Origin: Sorex araneus
Lineage: Eukaryota; Chordata; Mammalia; Eulipotyphla; Soricidae
Assembly (NCBI RefSeq): GCF_027595985.1
Contig: NC_073307.1
Location: 121,127,678-121,191,677, forward strand
Reading direction: 5' to 3'
DNA: 64,000 nt
The translations under genes were made by a program, and so were the position numbers. The notes below the pieces were generated by a model. It was not told the origin of the DNA. It ran no database searches and saw only the letters and a list, made by a program, of their open reading frames with translations. Shown piece by piece: positions 34,391 through 45,049 of this stretch. Position 1 is the stretch's first letter. Each line of letters opens with the position of its first letter.

Positions 34391-35445
34391 GTTCTTTTTG
34401 TTTATGTTTTATTCATATAATTTTTAGTTTTTTAAATTGTATTTTCATAACGTTGTTCACAAAAATTTTTTACACTCGATATTCCAACACCAGTCCCTCC
34501 ACTATTTGTACTTCCCAACACCATTATTTCGAATTTTCTCACCAACATCCAGCCTGCCCCAAAGGCAGATCTAAAATAATGTATTTAGTAGCGCTTGCTA
34601 TGAATAATACTAAGAACATGATCTAAAAATGTTTCCTTATACAAAAGAGTGTGAAAATTGTTGTATCTCAATTTGAAGCCATTAAACAAACCCTTATATA
34701 AAAAATTACTAACAAGTTTTTAGATTTTGAGCCTCTGTGCAATATATATATGCATATATATGTATGCTTGATCAAGATTGGTTGACTTCAACTTTACAAA
34801 CAGTCAAATATGGTGTGCTACTCTTGGCACATCAGTGGCTTAGAAAATTAGATGTTGCTTCAGAAATTCTAAAATTTGAAGTAGAGTGATATAGCTGGAG
34901 TAGTTTTTAATTGGATGGTTACTTTGGCGTCCAGGAGCATCTATCTCTGCAGCTTGTTGTTCTCTTCTGATATTTATTTGTGAGTGTCTGGGTCATGGCC
35001 ATTAATGACTTTATATGGCACAAGTGGCAGTTTCTGGGCATGACTGCCAGGCTCCAAGAAGAATCAGGAGATGGGGATATGTTGCCCATTCCCCACTCCA
35101 TGAGAGTCTGAGGATTTCAGTCACAAAATCCTCATACCTGGGTTTCTCAGCAGATTCATTCTTACGCATAAGGGGCTTGTCCTGAGCCTGTGTAGATTGG
35201 CTGTGAGCATGGCGATAACTGGGTTCTAGAGGTTTATGGCTGTTGGGGATCTCTTGGGGTAGATGGGGGACTCACCAGCCCCTCTCTGAGGTGTCTTGGA
35301 TGAACTCAGCCTGGCATGGGTCGTTGAGGCACCTCTGCAGCTTCTTGCTCTCTTCCAAGATTTATCTGTGAGATTCTGGATCATGATCCTTAATGAGCTT
35401 ATTTGATACCAGAGGCATTTAAGGCTGTTGTTTCTTTTTTACCTG
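34391..35445 (-). mobile_element. composite retroelement: L1 3' end plus 388-bp monomers
   Basis: Minus-strand insertion splitting a duplicon block that is continuous at about 17140-17230. The left part (to about 34930) is an old L1 3' UTR. The right part (34930-35440) holds a tandem repeat of period 388 ('ctctgcag' at 34945 and 35333). These monomers, read on the minus strand, resemble those at about 23224-23270 in the element at 22611. No ORF1/ORF2 lies between. No clear target duplication was found. Confidence 0.6.
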
Positions 35446-35552
35446 AGAAGCTCAAGTTACTATGTGGGTGATGTAGTTCTAAGAGCAGGAAGAATAAAGA
35501 AGATGTATATTTGACTTCAAGAGAGAGTTAAAAAGCTGTAATTAAAACAATG
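35446..35552. repeat. duplicon block
   Basis: Non-coding; matches 17205-17290. Confidence 0.5.
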
Positions 35553-35757
35553 TTCACTGTCACTGTCATCCCATTGCTCATCTATTTGCTCGAGTGGGCA
35601 CCAGTAACGTCTCCATTGTGATACTTGCTGTTATTGTTTTTGGCATATTGAATACGCCACAGGCAGCTTGTCGGGCTCTCCGAGACCAGTGGAGGAATTG
35701 AACCCGAGTCGGCTGCATTCAAAGCAAATGCCCTACCGCTGTGCTATTGCTCCAGCC
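35553..35757 (-). repeat. SOR-type SINE with short internal deletion
   Basis: Minus-strand copy. The TSD TTAAAACAATG lies at 35542-35552 and 35758-35768. It is shorter than other full-length copies because part of the middle is missing. Confidence 0.93.
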
Positions 35758-35768
35758 TTAAAACAATG

Positions 35769-35920
35769 GCATTGGACAAAAACCCACACACAGACCAGTG
35801 GGTTAAAATTAAGCCTCAGAAATATATTTAAACGCAATGTGAACAACTAACTTTTGTTACTTTGTTTTTAAATTATATTTCATTAGATATTGTGGTACTA
35901 TGATATACATAGTTATTCTT
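35769..35920. repeat. duplicon block R, part
   Basis: Non-coding; matches 17560-17700 and 29215-29350. Confidence 0.6.
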
Positions 35921-36724
35921 TTTTTTAAAGTTTTTATTTTATTGAATCACCGTGAAAAAATACAAAGTTTTCAGGTTTAAGTCTCAGTCATATAATGACT
36001 GAAATCTCATCCCTTCACCAGTGTACATGTTCCACCACCAAGAACCCCAATACACCCCCCTCCCACCCAGCCTCCACCTAAGTAGCTAATGATCTTCACT
36101 TTATTATCTCTATACTTTGAATACATTCAATACTTTAATAGAGAACTCACTATTATTGTTTGGAATTTTCCACAACAATCAGGCCTGCTGAAAAGGCATC
36201 ATTTAATAATTTCTTTTCATTACTGAGAATAAAGACTCTATGAGCTTACTGTGTGGGTGATGTAGTTACAGTGGCAGGTTTTGGATTTCTGATATTTTAA
36301 TTCAGTTCACAGTCTAGATGCATTTCTGTAAGAAGCCACTCTGGGTGCCAAAATAGGTTAGAATACCTCCGGGGTCATAGTCTTTAGGAGCAGAGGGTCC
36401 GTGTGGCGCACAACAGCTTCAGATCTTATCTGGGCCGAGGACTTGCCGGTAATGCCCCCTTCCTATGATTGCCTATGAGCCACATTACTGCAAAATTCAT
36501 ACCCCTGGGTGGGAGTCTTAGGAGGTGGCTCTTGCCACGTGGATGATGCTGCCGCCACCATATTCCGAGCAGAAAAACAGGGTGGCGAGGGAAAATCCCT
36601 CCCTGGGTGGCACGAAGTTGTAGCACATCTCACAGTCTAGATGCATTTCTGTAAGAAGCTGCTTTGGGTGCCAAAGTGGGTTAGAAGAACTCCTGGATCA
36701 TAGTCTTTAGGATCAGAGGGTCCC
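35921..36724 (-). mobile_element. L1-derived insertion with internal 321-bp tandem repeat
   Basis: Minus-strand insertion flanked by the 15-bp TSD TACATAGTTATTCTT (35906-35920 and 36725-36739). The left part is an L1 3' UTR like that at 51811-52230. The right part repeats the segment starting 'cacagtctagatgcatttct' (36308 and 36629, period about 321) around a GC-richer core. There is no ORF2 in it. Confidence 0.85.
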
Positions 36725-36739
36725 TACATAGTTATTCTT

Positions 36740-37410
36740 ATCAGAGTTTGAGGCATGTAATGTTTCAATGCAATCCACCATCAGTGCTGACTTTCCTTTG
36801 CTGATGTCTCTAGGTATTTTCCCAACACCCAGTCTGCCTTTTGACAGGCACATTTCTAAATTTGATTATTGAAGTTTTGATTTTATACTTATAGTATGGT
36901 TGGTTCTGAAGTATAGATATATACATATATCCCATGTCTGCACTAAGAATATGATCAAAGTCCCTGAACCTTACTCTTGTTTCCTCCCCTCCCTCTAGAC
37001 TTATCCCTTTCACTTTTCCTGTCCTTGTCATTTCTACATTCAGCAGTCAAGGATAGTCTGGGTATTCCTGCTGTGAGACCAGGCATTTTCTCCTCCTGTT
37101 ATTCTTCTATAGAACACAGATAAGTGATATAATCTCATATTTGTCCCCTTTGTGACTTACTTCATTTGCCAGATATTCTCCAGTTCTATCCAAGTTGTGG
37201 AAAAATGCATAATTTCCTAAATTCTTGCAACTGCAATGTATAAGTTGCATTTATAATATATCATACTTTCATCATTTGTTCATCTATTCTTGGACACCTA
37301 GGTTGATTTCATTCCCCACGGAACTATCACTCCAGCCCCAAGGTAACCTTATGTTTACTTCTCTGAGAGATCTCCATACTGTTTTCTTTAAGGGTTGAAT
37401 TAGTTGAACT
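36740..37410. repeat. duplicon block R, part
   Basis: Non-coding; matches 17700-18400 and 29350-30320. Confidence 0.7.
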
Positions 37411-37422
37411 AGACACTAGACG

Positions 37423-37653
37423 GGCTGGAGCAATAACACAACGAGTAGGGCGTTTGCCTTGCATGTGGCCACCCCTCTCAGAGACCCGGCAAGCTACTGA
37501 GAGTATCTCACCTGCATGGCAGAGCCTGGCAAGCTACCCGTGGTATATTTGATATGCCAAAAACAATAACAACAAGTTTCACAATGGAGATGTTACTGGT
37601 GCCCGCTCAAGCAAATCAGTGAAAAATGAGATGACAGTGACAGTGGCAGTGAC
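37423..37653 (+). repeat. SOR-type SINE
   Basis: Plus-strand copy with the 12-bp TSD AGACACTAGACG at 37411-37422 and 37654-37665. The tail ends in (GACAGT)n. Confidence 0.95.
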
Positions 37654-37665
37654 AGACACTAGACG

Positions 37666-37800
37666 CCAACATAGACACTTTTTAGTATAGTTTAATTTTG
37701 ATTTTTGTTTTGATGTGTGCTAGTATGACTGGTCTCAAATGACAGATCATTGTTGTCTCAATTGTATTTCCCTGATAATAAGTGGTGATAAGCTTTTTGT
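37666..37800. repeat. duplicon block R, part
   Basis: Non-coding; matches 30345-30485 and 61040-61180. Confidence 0.6.
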
Positions 37801-38520
37801 TATTGTTGTTCATGAGAAACAAACTTGTTTCTGACGTTCCATTTTCTCTCAACAGAACGAACATCTCTGAATGCAACAGTTATGTGTACCTGGGTGGAGA
37901 AATCAACATGACAAACGACTTGGTGCCAGAACTGTGCAGGAGGAAGAGAGCAGCTTGGAATGCCTTCAAGAGCGTGAAGAAGTGGTTAAGACAATGAAGA
38001 ATCTCTGGCTCTGGGAACATCTTTAAGAGTCCACCATTCTTCCTGAACTAACAGAGGCCTCAGAGACCTGGGCCCTATGAAAATAGGATGAGAATGCTAT
38101 TTGGGTCTCCCAAATATGAATGAAAGAATTATGCATGGAGTATCACATTTCACTCAAGTAAGAGAAGGAATTCAGAGTTCCGACCTCCATCAACCATCAA
38201 GAATCAGGGACGCTGCCTCGTTTGCCAAGGCACCCAAAAGTCAAATGGGCAGGACTCATAATGCAATTTAGAGATGACTGCTGGACTAGAGCCGTTACTG
38301 ACCAGATTCTACAGGACATCAAAAGAACATCTGTCCACCTACCTACCAGATGTACAGACTTTTTCAAGACCCTGAATGAATGGTTTGAGGCTCTTCGTGT
38401 GCCTGGAGTGAGCAAAAGCCATTGGGATAAACTAACATGTGATAGGGATGAATGGAGATGTTACTGGTGTTTGCTTGAGCAAGTTGATGAGCAATGGAAG
38501 ATAAGTGAAGTGAAGAGTGA
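37801..38520 (+). mobile_element. RTE-clade LINE, 3' part
   Basis: Plus-strand fragment. It encodes YVYLGGEINMTNDLVPELCR and RRKRAAWNAFKSVKKW (about 37885-37990), a hallmark segment of RTE reverse transcriptases. The rest of the C-terminal region follows in broken frames, up to a WRCYW segment near 38460. It ends in short GAAGT-like repeats. Confidence 0.85.
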
Positions 38521-38743
38521 AACTTTTATTAAGTCTAATTGTCTTCTATCCATCTCCTTCAGAAGAGTGCCTATTTATTTTCTATTCAGATTTTAGATAG
38601 GGCTTTTGATTATATTCTGCTGTCATCTCTATGCTTTATATATCTCATAGGAAACCTTTATTTGATGTTGTTGAATGCATATACTTTCTCCCTTTTCATT
38701 AAGTTTCTATTAGTTTATGCCCAAGTTTTCTAAGATTTACAGT
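38521..38743. repeat. duplicon block
   Basis: Non-coding; matches 18430-18610 and 30545-30700. Confidence 0.6.
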
Positions 38744-39226
38744 ATTGTTTGAGTTTTTTTTAATAATAAATTTATTTGTTTTTAATTAATGAATCACCAT
38801 GAGGGTACAGTTATGGATTTATACACATCTGTGCTTATGCTTCCCCCATACAAAGTTCGGGAACCCATCCCTTCACCAGGGCCCATACTCCACCACCAGT
38901 AAACCCAGCATCCCTCCCATACTCCCCAATCCCATCTCTCCCCACCCCACCCTGTCACTGTGGCAGGGCATTCCCTTCTGTTCTCTCCCTCTAATTAGCT
39001 GTTGTGGTTTGCAATAAAGGTGTTGAGTGGCCACTGTGCTCAGTCTCTAGCCCTCATTCAGCCCGTAACTCCCTTCTCCCACATGGCCTTCGACTACATT
39101 ATAGTTGGTGATCCCTTCTCTGAGTTGCCCTTTCCCCAGAATGTGAGGCCAGCCTCCTAACCATGGAGTCAACCTCCTGGTAGTTGTTTCTACAATTCTT
39201 GGGTGTTAGTCTCCCACTCTGTTATT

Positions 39227-42200
39227 CTATATGTCATAGATGAGTGCAATCTTTCTATGTCTGTCTCTCTCTTTCTGACTCATTTCACTTAGCATGAAAC
39301 TTTTCATGCCGATCCACTTAAATAAAAAATTTGTGACCTCCTTTTTTCTAACAGCTGCATAGTATTCCATTGTATAGATGTACCAAAGTTTCCTCAACCA
39401 GTCATCCGTTCTAGGGCATTCGGGTTTTTTCCAGATTCTGGCTATTGTAAACAGTGCTGCGATGAACATACATGTGTAGATGCCATTTCGATTATACTTT
39501 TTTGCCTCTCTGAGATATATTCCCAGCAGTGGTATTGCTGGGTCAAATGGGAGCTCAACCTCTAGTTTTTTGAGAATCGTCCATATTGTTTTCCAGAAGG
39601 GCTGAACCAGTCGGCATTCCCACCAGCAGTGTAGAAGGGTCCCTTTCTCCCCACATCCTCTCCAACAGCAGTTGCTTTTGTTCTTTTGGATGTGCTCTAG
39701 TCTCTGTGGTGTGAGGTGGTATCTTGTGGTTGTTTTGATCTGCATCTCTCTGATGATTAGTGATGTAGAGCACTTTTTCATGTGCCTTTTGGCATTCATA
39801 TTTCTTCTTTGGTAAAGTTTCTGTTCATTTCTTCAGCCCATTTTTTTGATGGGGTTGGATGTTTTCTTCTTGTAGAGTTCAACCAGTGCTTTATATACCA
39901 TTGATATCAACCCCTTATCTGATGGGTATTGTGTAAATATCCTTTCCCATTCTGTACATAGTCTTTGTATTCTGGTTACTGTATCTTTTGCGCTGCAGAA
40001 GCTTTTTAGTTTAATGTAGTCCCATTTGTTGATCTCTGTTTTTACTAGATTGCTTAGTTCTGTGTCACCTTTGAAGATACCTTTATCTTCAATATCGTGG
40101 AGGGTTTTGCCGACCTTGTCTTCAATATACCTTATGGTTTGTGGTCTAATGTTGAGGTCTTTAATCCATTTTGATCTGACTTTTGTGCATGGTGTCAGGT
40201 CAAGGTCTACGCCCATTTTTTTGCATGTGGTTGTCCAGTTGTGCCAGCACCATTTGTTAAAGAGGCTTTCTTTGCTCCACTTCACATCTCCTGCTCCCTT
40301 ATCAAAGATTAGATGATCATACATTTGGGGTTGTGTGTAAGGGTATTCCACCCTGTTCCATTGGTCTACGGCTCTGCCTTTGTTCCAGTACCATGCTGTT
40401 TTAATTGTTACTGCTTTGTAGTAAAGATTGAGATTGGGGAGGGTGATGCCTCCCATCGTCTTTTTCCCAAGAATTCTTTTAGCTATCCTTGGACGTTTGT
40501 TGTTCCATATGAATTTTAAGATTGCTTGATCCATTTCTTTGAAGAATGTCATGGGTATACTTATAGGGATCGCGTTAAATCTGTATAATGCTTTGGGGAG
40601 TATTGCCATTTTGACAACATTGATTCTCCCTATCCACGAGCAGGGTATATGTTTCCATTTCCCCATGTCCTCTTTGATTTCATGGAGTAGCGTTTTGTAG
40701 TTTTCTTTGTAAAGGTCTTTTACTTCCTTGGTTAAGCTGATTCCGAGGTACTTGATTTTCTGGGGCACGATTGTGAATGGGATTGCTTTTTTTTATGTCC
40801 CTTTCCTCTGCCTCATTGTTTGCATATATGAAGGCCATGGATTTTTGGGTATTGATTTTGTAGCCTGCAACTTTACTGTATAAGTCTATTGTTTCTAAGA
40901 GTTTCTTAGTAGAGGTTTTAGGCTTCTCTATATATAGTATCATATCGTCTGCAAATAGTGAGAGTTTGATTTCTTCCTTTCCTATCTGGATGCCCTTAAT
41001 CTCTTTTTCTTGTCTAATAGCTATCGCAAGTACTTCCAGTACTATATTGAAGAGGAGTGGTGAGAGTGGGCATCCTTGTCTTGTGACTGATCTCAGAGGA
41101 AAGGCCCTTAGTTTTTCCCCGTTGAGGATAATGCTTGCCGTAGGCTTGTGATAGATGGCTTCGACTATCTTGAGGAAAGTTCCTCCAAACCCCATTTTGG
41201 CGAGGGTTTTCATCATAAAAGGATGTTGGATCTTGTCAAATGCTTTCTCTGCATCTATTGATATGATCATATGGTTTTTATCTTTGCTTTTATTGATATG
41301 GTGGATTATGTTGATTGATTTCCGAATGTTAAACCATCCTTACTTCCCCAGGATGAATCCCACTTGGTCGTGATGTATGATCTTTTTGATGAGTTGTTGG
41401 ATCCTATTTGCCAGTATTTTGTTGAGGATCTTCGCATCGGTGTTCATCAGGGATATTGGTCTGTAATTTTCTTTCTTAGTGGTGTCTTTGTTTGCTTTTG
41501 GTATTAGGGAGATGTGTGCTTCATAGAAACTGTTTGGGAGATTTCCTGTTTTTTCAATTTCCTGGAAAAATTTGAGGAAAACAGGCAGCAGATCTTCTTT
41601 AAATGTTTGGAAGAATTCGCCAGTGAAACCATCTGGGCCTGGGCTTTTGTTTTTGGGGAGGTTTTTGATCACAGTTTCAATTTCCTTAACATTGATGGGT
41701 CTATTCAGGTATTCCAAGTCTTCTTTGTTCAGTCTTGGGAGATTGTAGGAATCGAGGAATCCATCCATTTCTTTTAGGTTCTCCTGTTTTGTGGCATATA
41801 GACTTTCGAAGTAGTCTCTAGTGATCTTTTGAATCTCACTGGTTTCTGTTATGATGTCCCCCTTTTCATTTCTGATTCGATTTATTAGGGTTCTTTCTCT
41901 TTCTTTCTTTGTGAGTCTTGCTAGCGGTTTATCAATCTTGTTTATTTTCTCAAAGAACCAGCTCTTTGTTTCATTGATCTTTCGGATTGTCTTTTTGGTT
42001 TCCATGCCATTAATTTCTGCTCTAATTTTTATTATTTCTTTCCTTCGATCTGGTTTGGGTTCCTTTTTCTGGTCCTTTTCTAAGGTCTTGAGTCGTGAAG
42101 TCAGGCTGTCTATGTGGTGGGCCCTTTCTTCCTTCCTGAGGAATGCTTGGAGAGCTATAAATTTTCCCCTTAACACGGCTTTAGCTGCGTCCCATAGGTT

Positions 42201-42587
42201 TTGGCAGCTCGTGTCTTCATTCTCATTCGTTTCTAAGTATTTTTTGATTTCTTCCTTGATTTCCTTCCTGACCCACTCATTGTTCAACATTGAATTGTTT
42301 AATTTCCAAGTGTTTGACTTGATTCTCCGTGTCAGTGAGTGGTTAGCTTCTATCTTCAGCACATCGTGGTCTGAAAAGATGGTTGATACAATTTCTATTT
42401 TTCCGATTCTATTGAGGTATGTTCTGGGGCCCAGTACATGGTCTCTTTTAGAAAATGTTCCATGTGCACTGGAAAAGAATGTGTATTCTTTCTTTTGGGG
42501 GTGTAAGGCCCTGTATAGGTCTATTAGGCCTCTCTCTTCAATTTCTTCTTTCAGAGTCAGTGTTTCCTTGTTGAGTTTTGTTCTTGT
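39227..42587 (-). pseudogene. L1 ORF2, remainder (RT and C-terminal region)
   Basis: Continues the endonuclease begun in the frame that ends at 42588. The same frame resumes after an in-frame TAA and runs through the NMTDAK-type and KSPGPDG regions (42362-41340). It stops once more (TAA near 41340), then carries [11 protein letters not shown] and the intact catalytic box LFADDMIL (FADD codons at 40941-40955). A frameshift in an A-run near 40785 moves the frame; the next open piece is 40768-39833, followed by small indels and the C-terminal [20 protein letters not shown] segment (39799-39227). The product would be an endonuclease/reverse transcriptase for target-primed reverse transcription, but this copy cannot make it. 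Confidence 0.93.
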
Positions 42588-44042
42588 TTATCTATCTAGA
42601 GGTGATAAGGCCATATTGAAGTCTCCGACTACTATTGTGCTGTTAGTGATGTCCTCTTTGAAGTCTGCTAGGAGTTGTTTTAAATATTTAGCCGGTCGTT
42701 CGTTAGGAGCATATACGTTTAAGAGTATGATTTCTTCCTGTTGTACATATCCCTTGATAAACAGAAAATGACCTTCGCTGTCCCTTTTAATCTTTTTCAA
42801 CCTGAAATCTATGTTCTCGGATATTAGGATGGCCACTCCAGCTTTTTTAAGGGGGTTGTTTGCTTGGAGGATTGTTTTCCATCCTTTGACTTTGAGTCTA
42901 TGTTTACTCTGTTTGTTCAGGTGTGTTTCTTGCAGGCAGCAGAATGTTGGGTTTAATTTCTGGATCCATTTTGCCACTCTGTGTCTCTTGATGGGTGCAT
43001 TTAGGCCATTGACATTGAGAGAGATTATTGTGATAGGATTTTGTGTCATATTTCTGTGGTATTTGTTGTTTTTATGTGGCTCCACCTTGTCTTTCAGTAG
43101 CCCCTTTAGACCTTCTTTCAAGATTGGTTTTGAGTCTATGAAGGACCTGAGCTGTTGTTTATCCGAGAAGTAGTGTATGGTTCCTTCGAGTTTGAGTGAG
43201 AGTTTAGCCGGATAAAGTATTCTTGGTGAGGCATTCATTTTGTTGAGTCTTTTCACTATGTCCCACCATTGTCTTCGGGCTCGGAGGGTTTCCTCTGACA
43301 GGTCTGCTGTAAATCTGAGGGGTGCTCCTTTGTATGTAATTTCCTTCTTTGACCTTGCTGCTTGCAGAATTGTGTCTCTATCCATAGCATCCGTCATTCT
43401 GACTATGATATGCCTTGGAGTCTTTTTATTCGGGTCTCTTTTTGCTGGTACTCTTCGGACTCCTTGTATCTGGATGCCTGCCTTCTCCAGCTCTGGGAAT
43501 TTCTTAGCAATGATGTCTTTGACTGTGTTTTTTTCATTGGGGTTACTTCCCTGTGGTTCTGGTACTCCAATGATTCTTATGTTGTTTCTCTTGAAGTCAT
43601 CCCTCAGGGCTCTGATTCGCTCTATAGCCATTTTGAGGTCTTTGGCCATGATTTGTTGTTGTCTATAAGCTTTCTGCAGCTCATCTTCCAGGTCGCTGAT
43701 TCTTTCTTCGGCTGTAGTCATTCTACTGTTGAGGGCATCTAGAGAGATTTTTAATTCGTCTACCGATTCCTTTATTTGTGTGACTTCCATTCGTATGTTT
43801 GAAATTTCTGTTCTCATTTCTTCCTGTATTTTCTTGGTGGACCGTTCCAGTGCTTCATTCATCTCCTCCCTTAGTTTATTGGATGTCTGTTCCATGGTTG
43901 CTTGGAGTAGGTCGACTCTCCTACAGATCTCCTCTCTGAATTGTTTATCTGAGAGGTCGTAGATGTGAGTAGCCCCCATTGATGTTTCTGGAATTTTTTC
44001 TTCTCCCTCTCTTGGTGGAGGGGATTTTCGCTGCTTCCTCAT
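42588..44042 (-). pseudogene. L1 ORF1 fused in frame to start of ORF2
   Basis: A single open frame of 484 codons. Residues 1 to about 335 are ORF1p: a charged N-terminus, a long coiled coil (about 50-150, heptads around KISLDALNSRMTTAEERIS), then an RRM-like core (RIIGVPE near 165) and C-terminal domain (RRQWWDIVKRLN). With no stop it runs into residues MTQNPITIISLNVNGLNAPI, the start of the ORF2 endonuclease, with QETHL and the GDFN motif further on, and ends at an in-frame TAA after LDR. Typical mammalian L1s separate the two ORFs by a stop and a spacer or overlap them out of frame. The fusion may be a feature of the lineage or a mutation of this copy. Confidence 0.9.
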
Positions 44043-44592
44043 ATTGTTACGAAAGTATGGAGTTTGAACTTTGTAGTTATTTATTCCTTTTTCTTCTTGT
44101 GGAAAGAAGGTTTTCTGATCGTGCTAAACTTCCCTTATTAACTGACAGCTTTTATAGTGTCAGACTAAGCTAATGGGTATTTTGCGTGTTTGAGATCGCA
44201 AAAGTGAATTTTCAAAAAAATACAAGTACCGATTGAGCTGAGGTAACAAAGAATAACTGAGGCCGCGTTAGTGGCCGACGCTCTGAGAGTAGTGCACGCC
44301 CACTTTAGACCACGCCCACTAAGATACGGGGCACGCCCCCAGTGTCTTCCTGTGAGGGCAGGCCGCAGTTAGGGGGCCAGGTCAGGAGCCGGGGCGCAGA
44401 GGACACAGGCTGGGGCAGCTGGAGGGTCTCCGGGAGTCCAGGCGGCGGGAAGCGGGGCCGGGAGGGCGTGGCCGAGGGTCTGGGACGGTACCTGCAAGGG
44501 CGGGCCGTAGTTAGGGGACCAGGTCAGGAGCCGGGGCGCGGAGGACACGGGCTGGGGCGGCTGCAGGGTCTCGGGGAGTCCAGGCGGCGGGG
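44043..44592 (-). promoter_or_regulatory. L1 5' UTR with tandem promoter monomers
   Basis: GC-rich, CpG-containing repeat of period 140 bp ('aggtcaggagccggggcgc' at 44379 and 44519): one whole and one partial unit at the 5' end, followed by about 300 bp of single-copy 5' UTR to the ORF1 start. The layout resembles the monomer promoters of mouse and rat L1. The drop from high GC here to AT-rich flank is sharp at 44592. Confidence 0.85.
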
Positions 44593-44606
44593 ATTGTTTG
44601 AGTTTT

Positions 44607-45049
44607 ATGAGCTCCATTTTGTATTTTTTTGATTCTGCTTTCTTAAACACTAATTTTCAAGAATTAGTATTTGATTGAATAGAAAAGCTCATGGAGAAAT
44701 AGTAAGTCCATATCACTGACAGAACACAGAGATGTATAAAACAAATATAGAACCACTCATCTAGAAAATGAATTGGAAATTATTCCTAGAGTTTCATGTG
44801 TAACTTCTTTCCTATTATCCAGATTTACCTTCAGATTATTCTATGTGAGAAATACAAACAAGTCATGGAAACACTCAGAGACTAATGGTAACAGCAAATT
44901 TATTCTGTGTGAACACTGTATAGATATACATAAGTAGCCTTTTTACCTATGTAGAGAGAGCATGAAAATAAATGGTGGATCAGTTATAATATTCAGCATT
45001 AAACGGTGAGAATATAGTATATGAAAAAGATGTCTACATGTTGATTGAG
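44607..45049 (-). other. 3' flank / 3' UTR of gene D
   Basis: Matches the 3' flanks of loci A, B and C. It contains the conserved AATAAA and runs up to the stop codon of gene D. Confidence 0.7.
44899..44904 (-). terminator. putative poly(A) signal of gene D
   Basis: AATAAA on the minus strand, about 145 nt beyond the stop codon, in the context conserved at all four recognisable loci. Confidence 0.55.

Larger units (their letters stand above)
38758..44592 (-). mobile_element. near full-length L1 LINE with TSD
   Basis: A 5.8-kb minus-strand L1 flanked by the 14-bp TSD ATTGTTTGAGTTTT (38744-38757 and 44593-44606). In order from the right: two partial GC-rich promoter monomers (44339-44592), 5' UTR (to 44043), ORF1 and ORF2 (44042 to about 39227), 3' UTR and T-rich (poly(A)) end at about 38758-38785. 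It is the best preserved L1 in the window but not active, because ORF2 has nonsense codons and frameshifts. It separates the gene-less unit from the 3' flank of receptor gene D. Confidence 0.97.

Noticed and set aside
41851-42771. 306-residue plus-strand open frame
   Set aside because: It is the antisense of L1 ORF2 in the element at 38758-44592; the minus-strand reading has clear endonuclease/RT motifs.
44342-44650. Overlapping GC-rich frames on both strands suggesting a small gene or CpG island gene
   Set aside because: The sequence is the monomer promoter at the 5' end of the L1, bounded exactly by the L1 target duplication.
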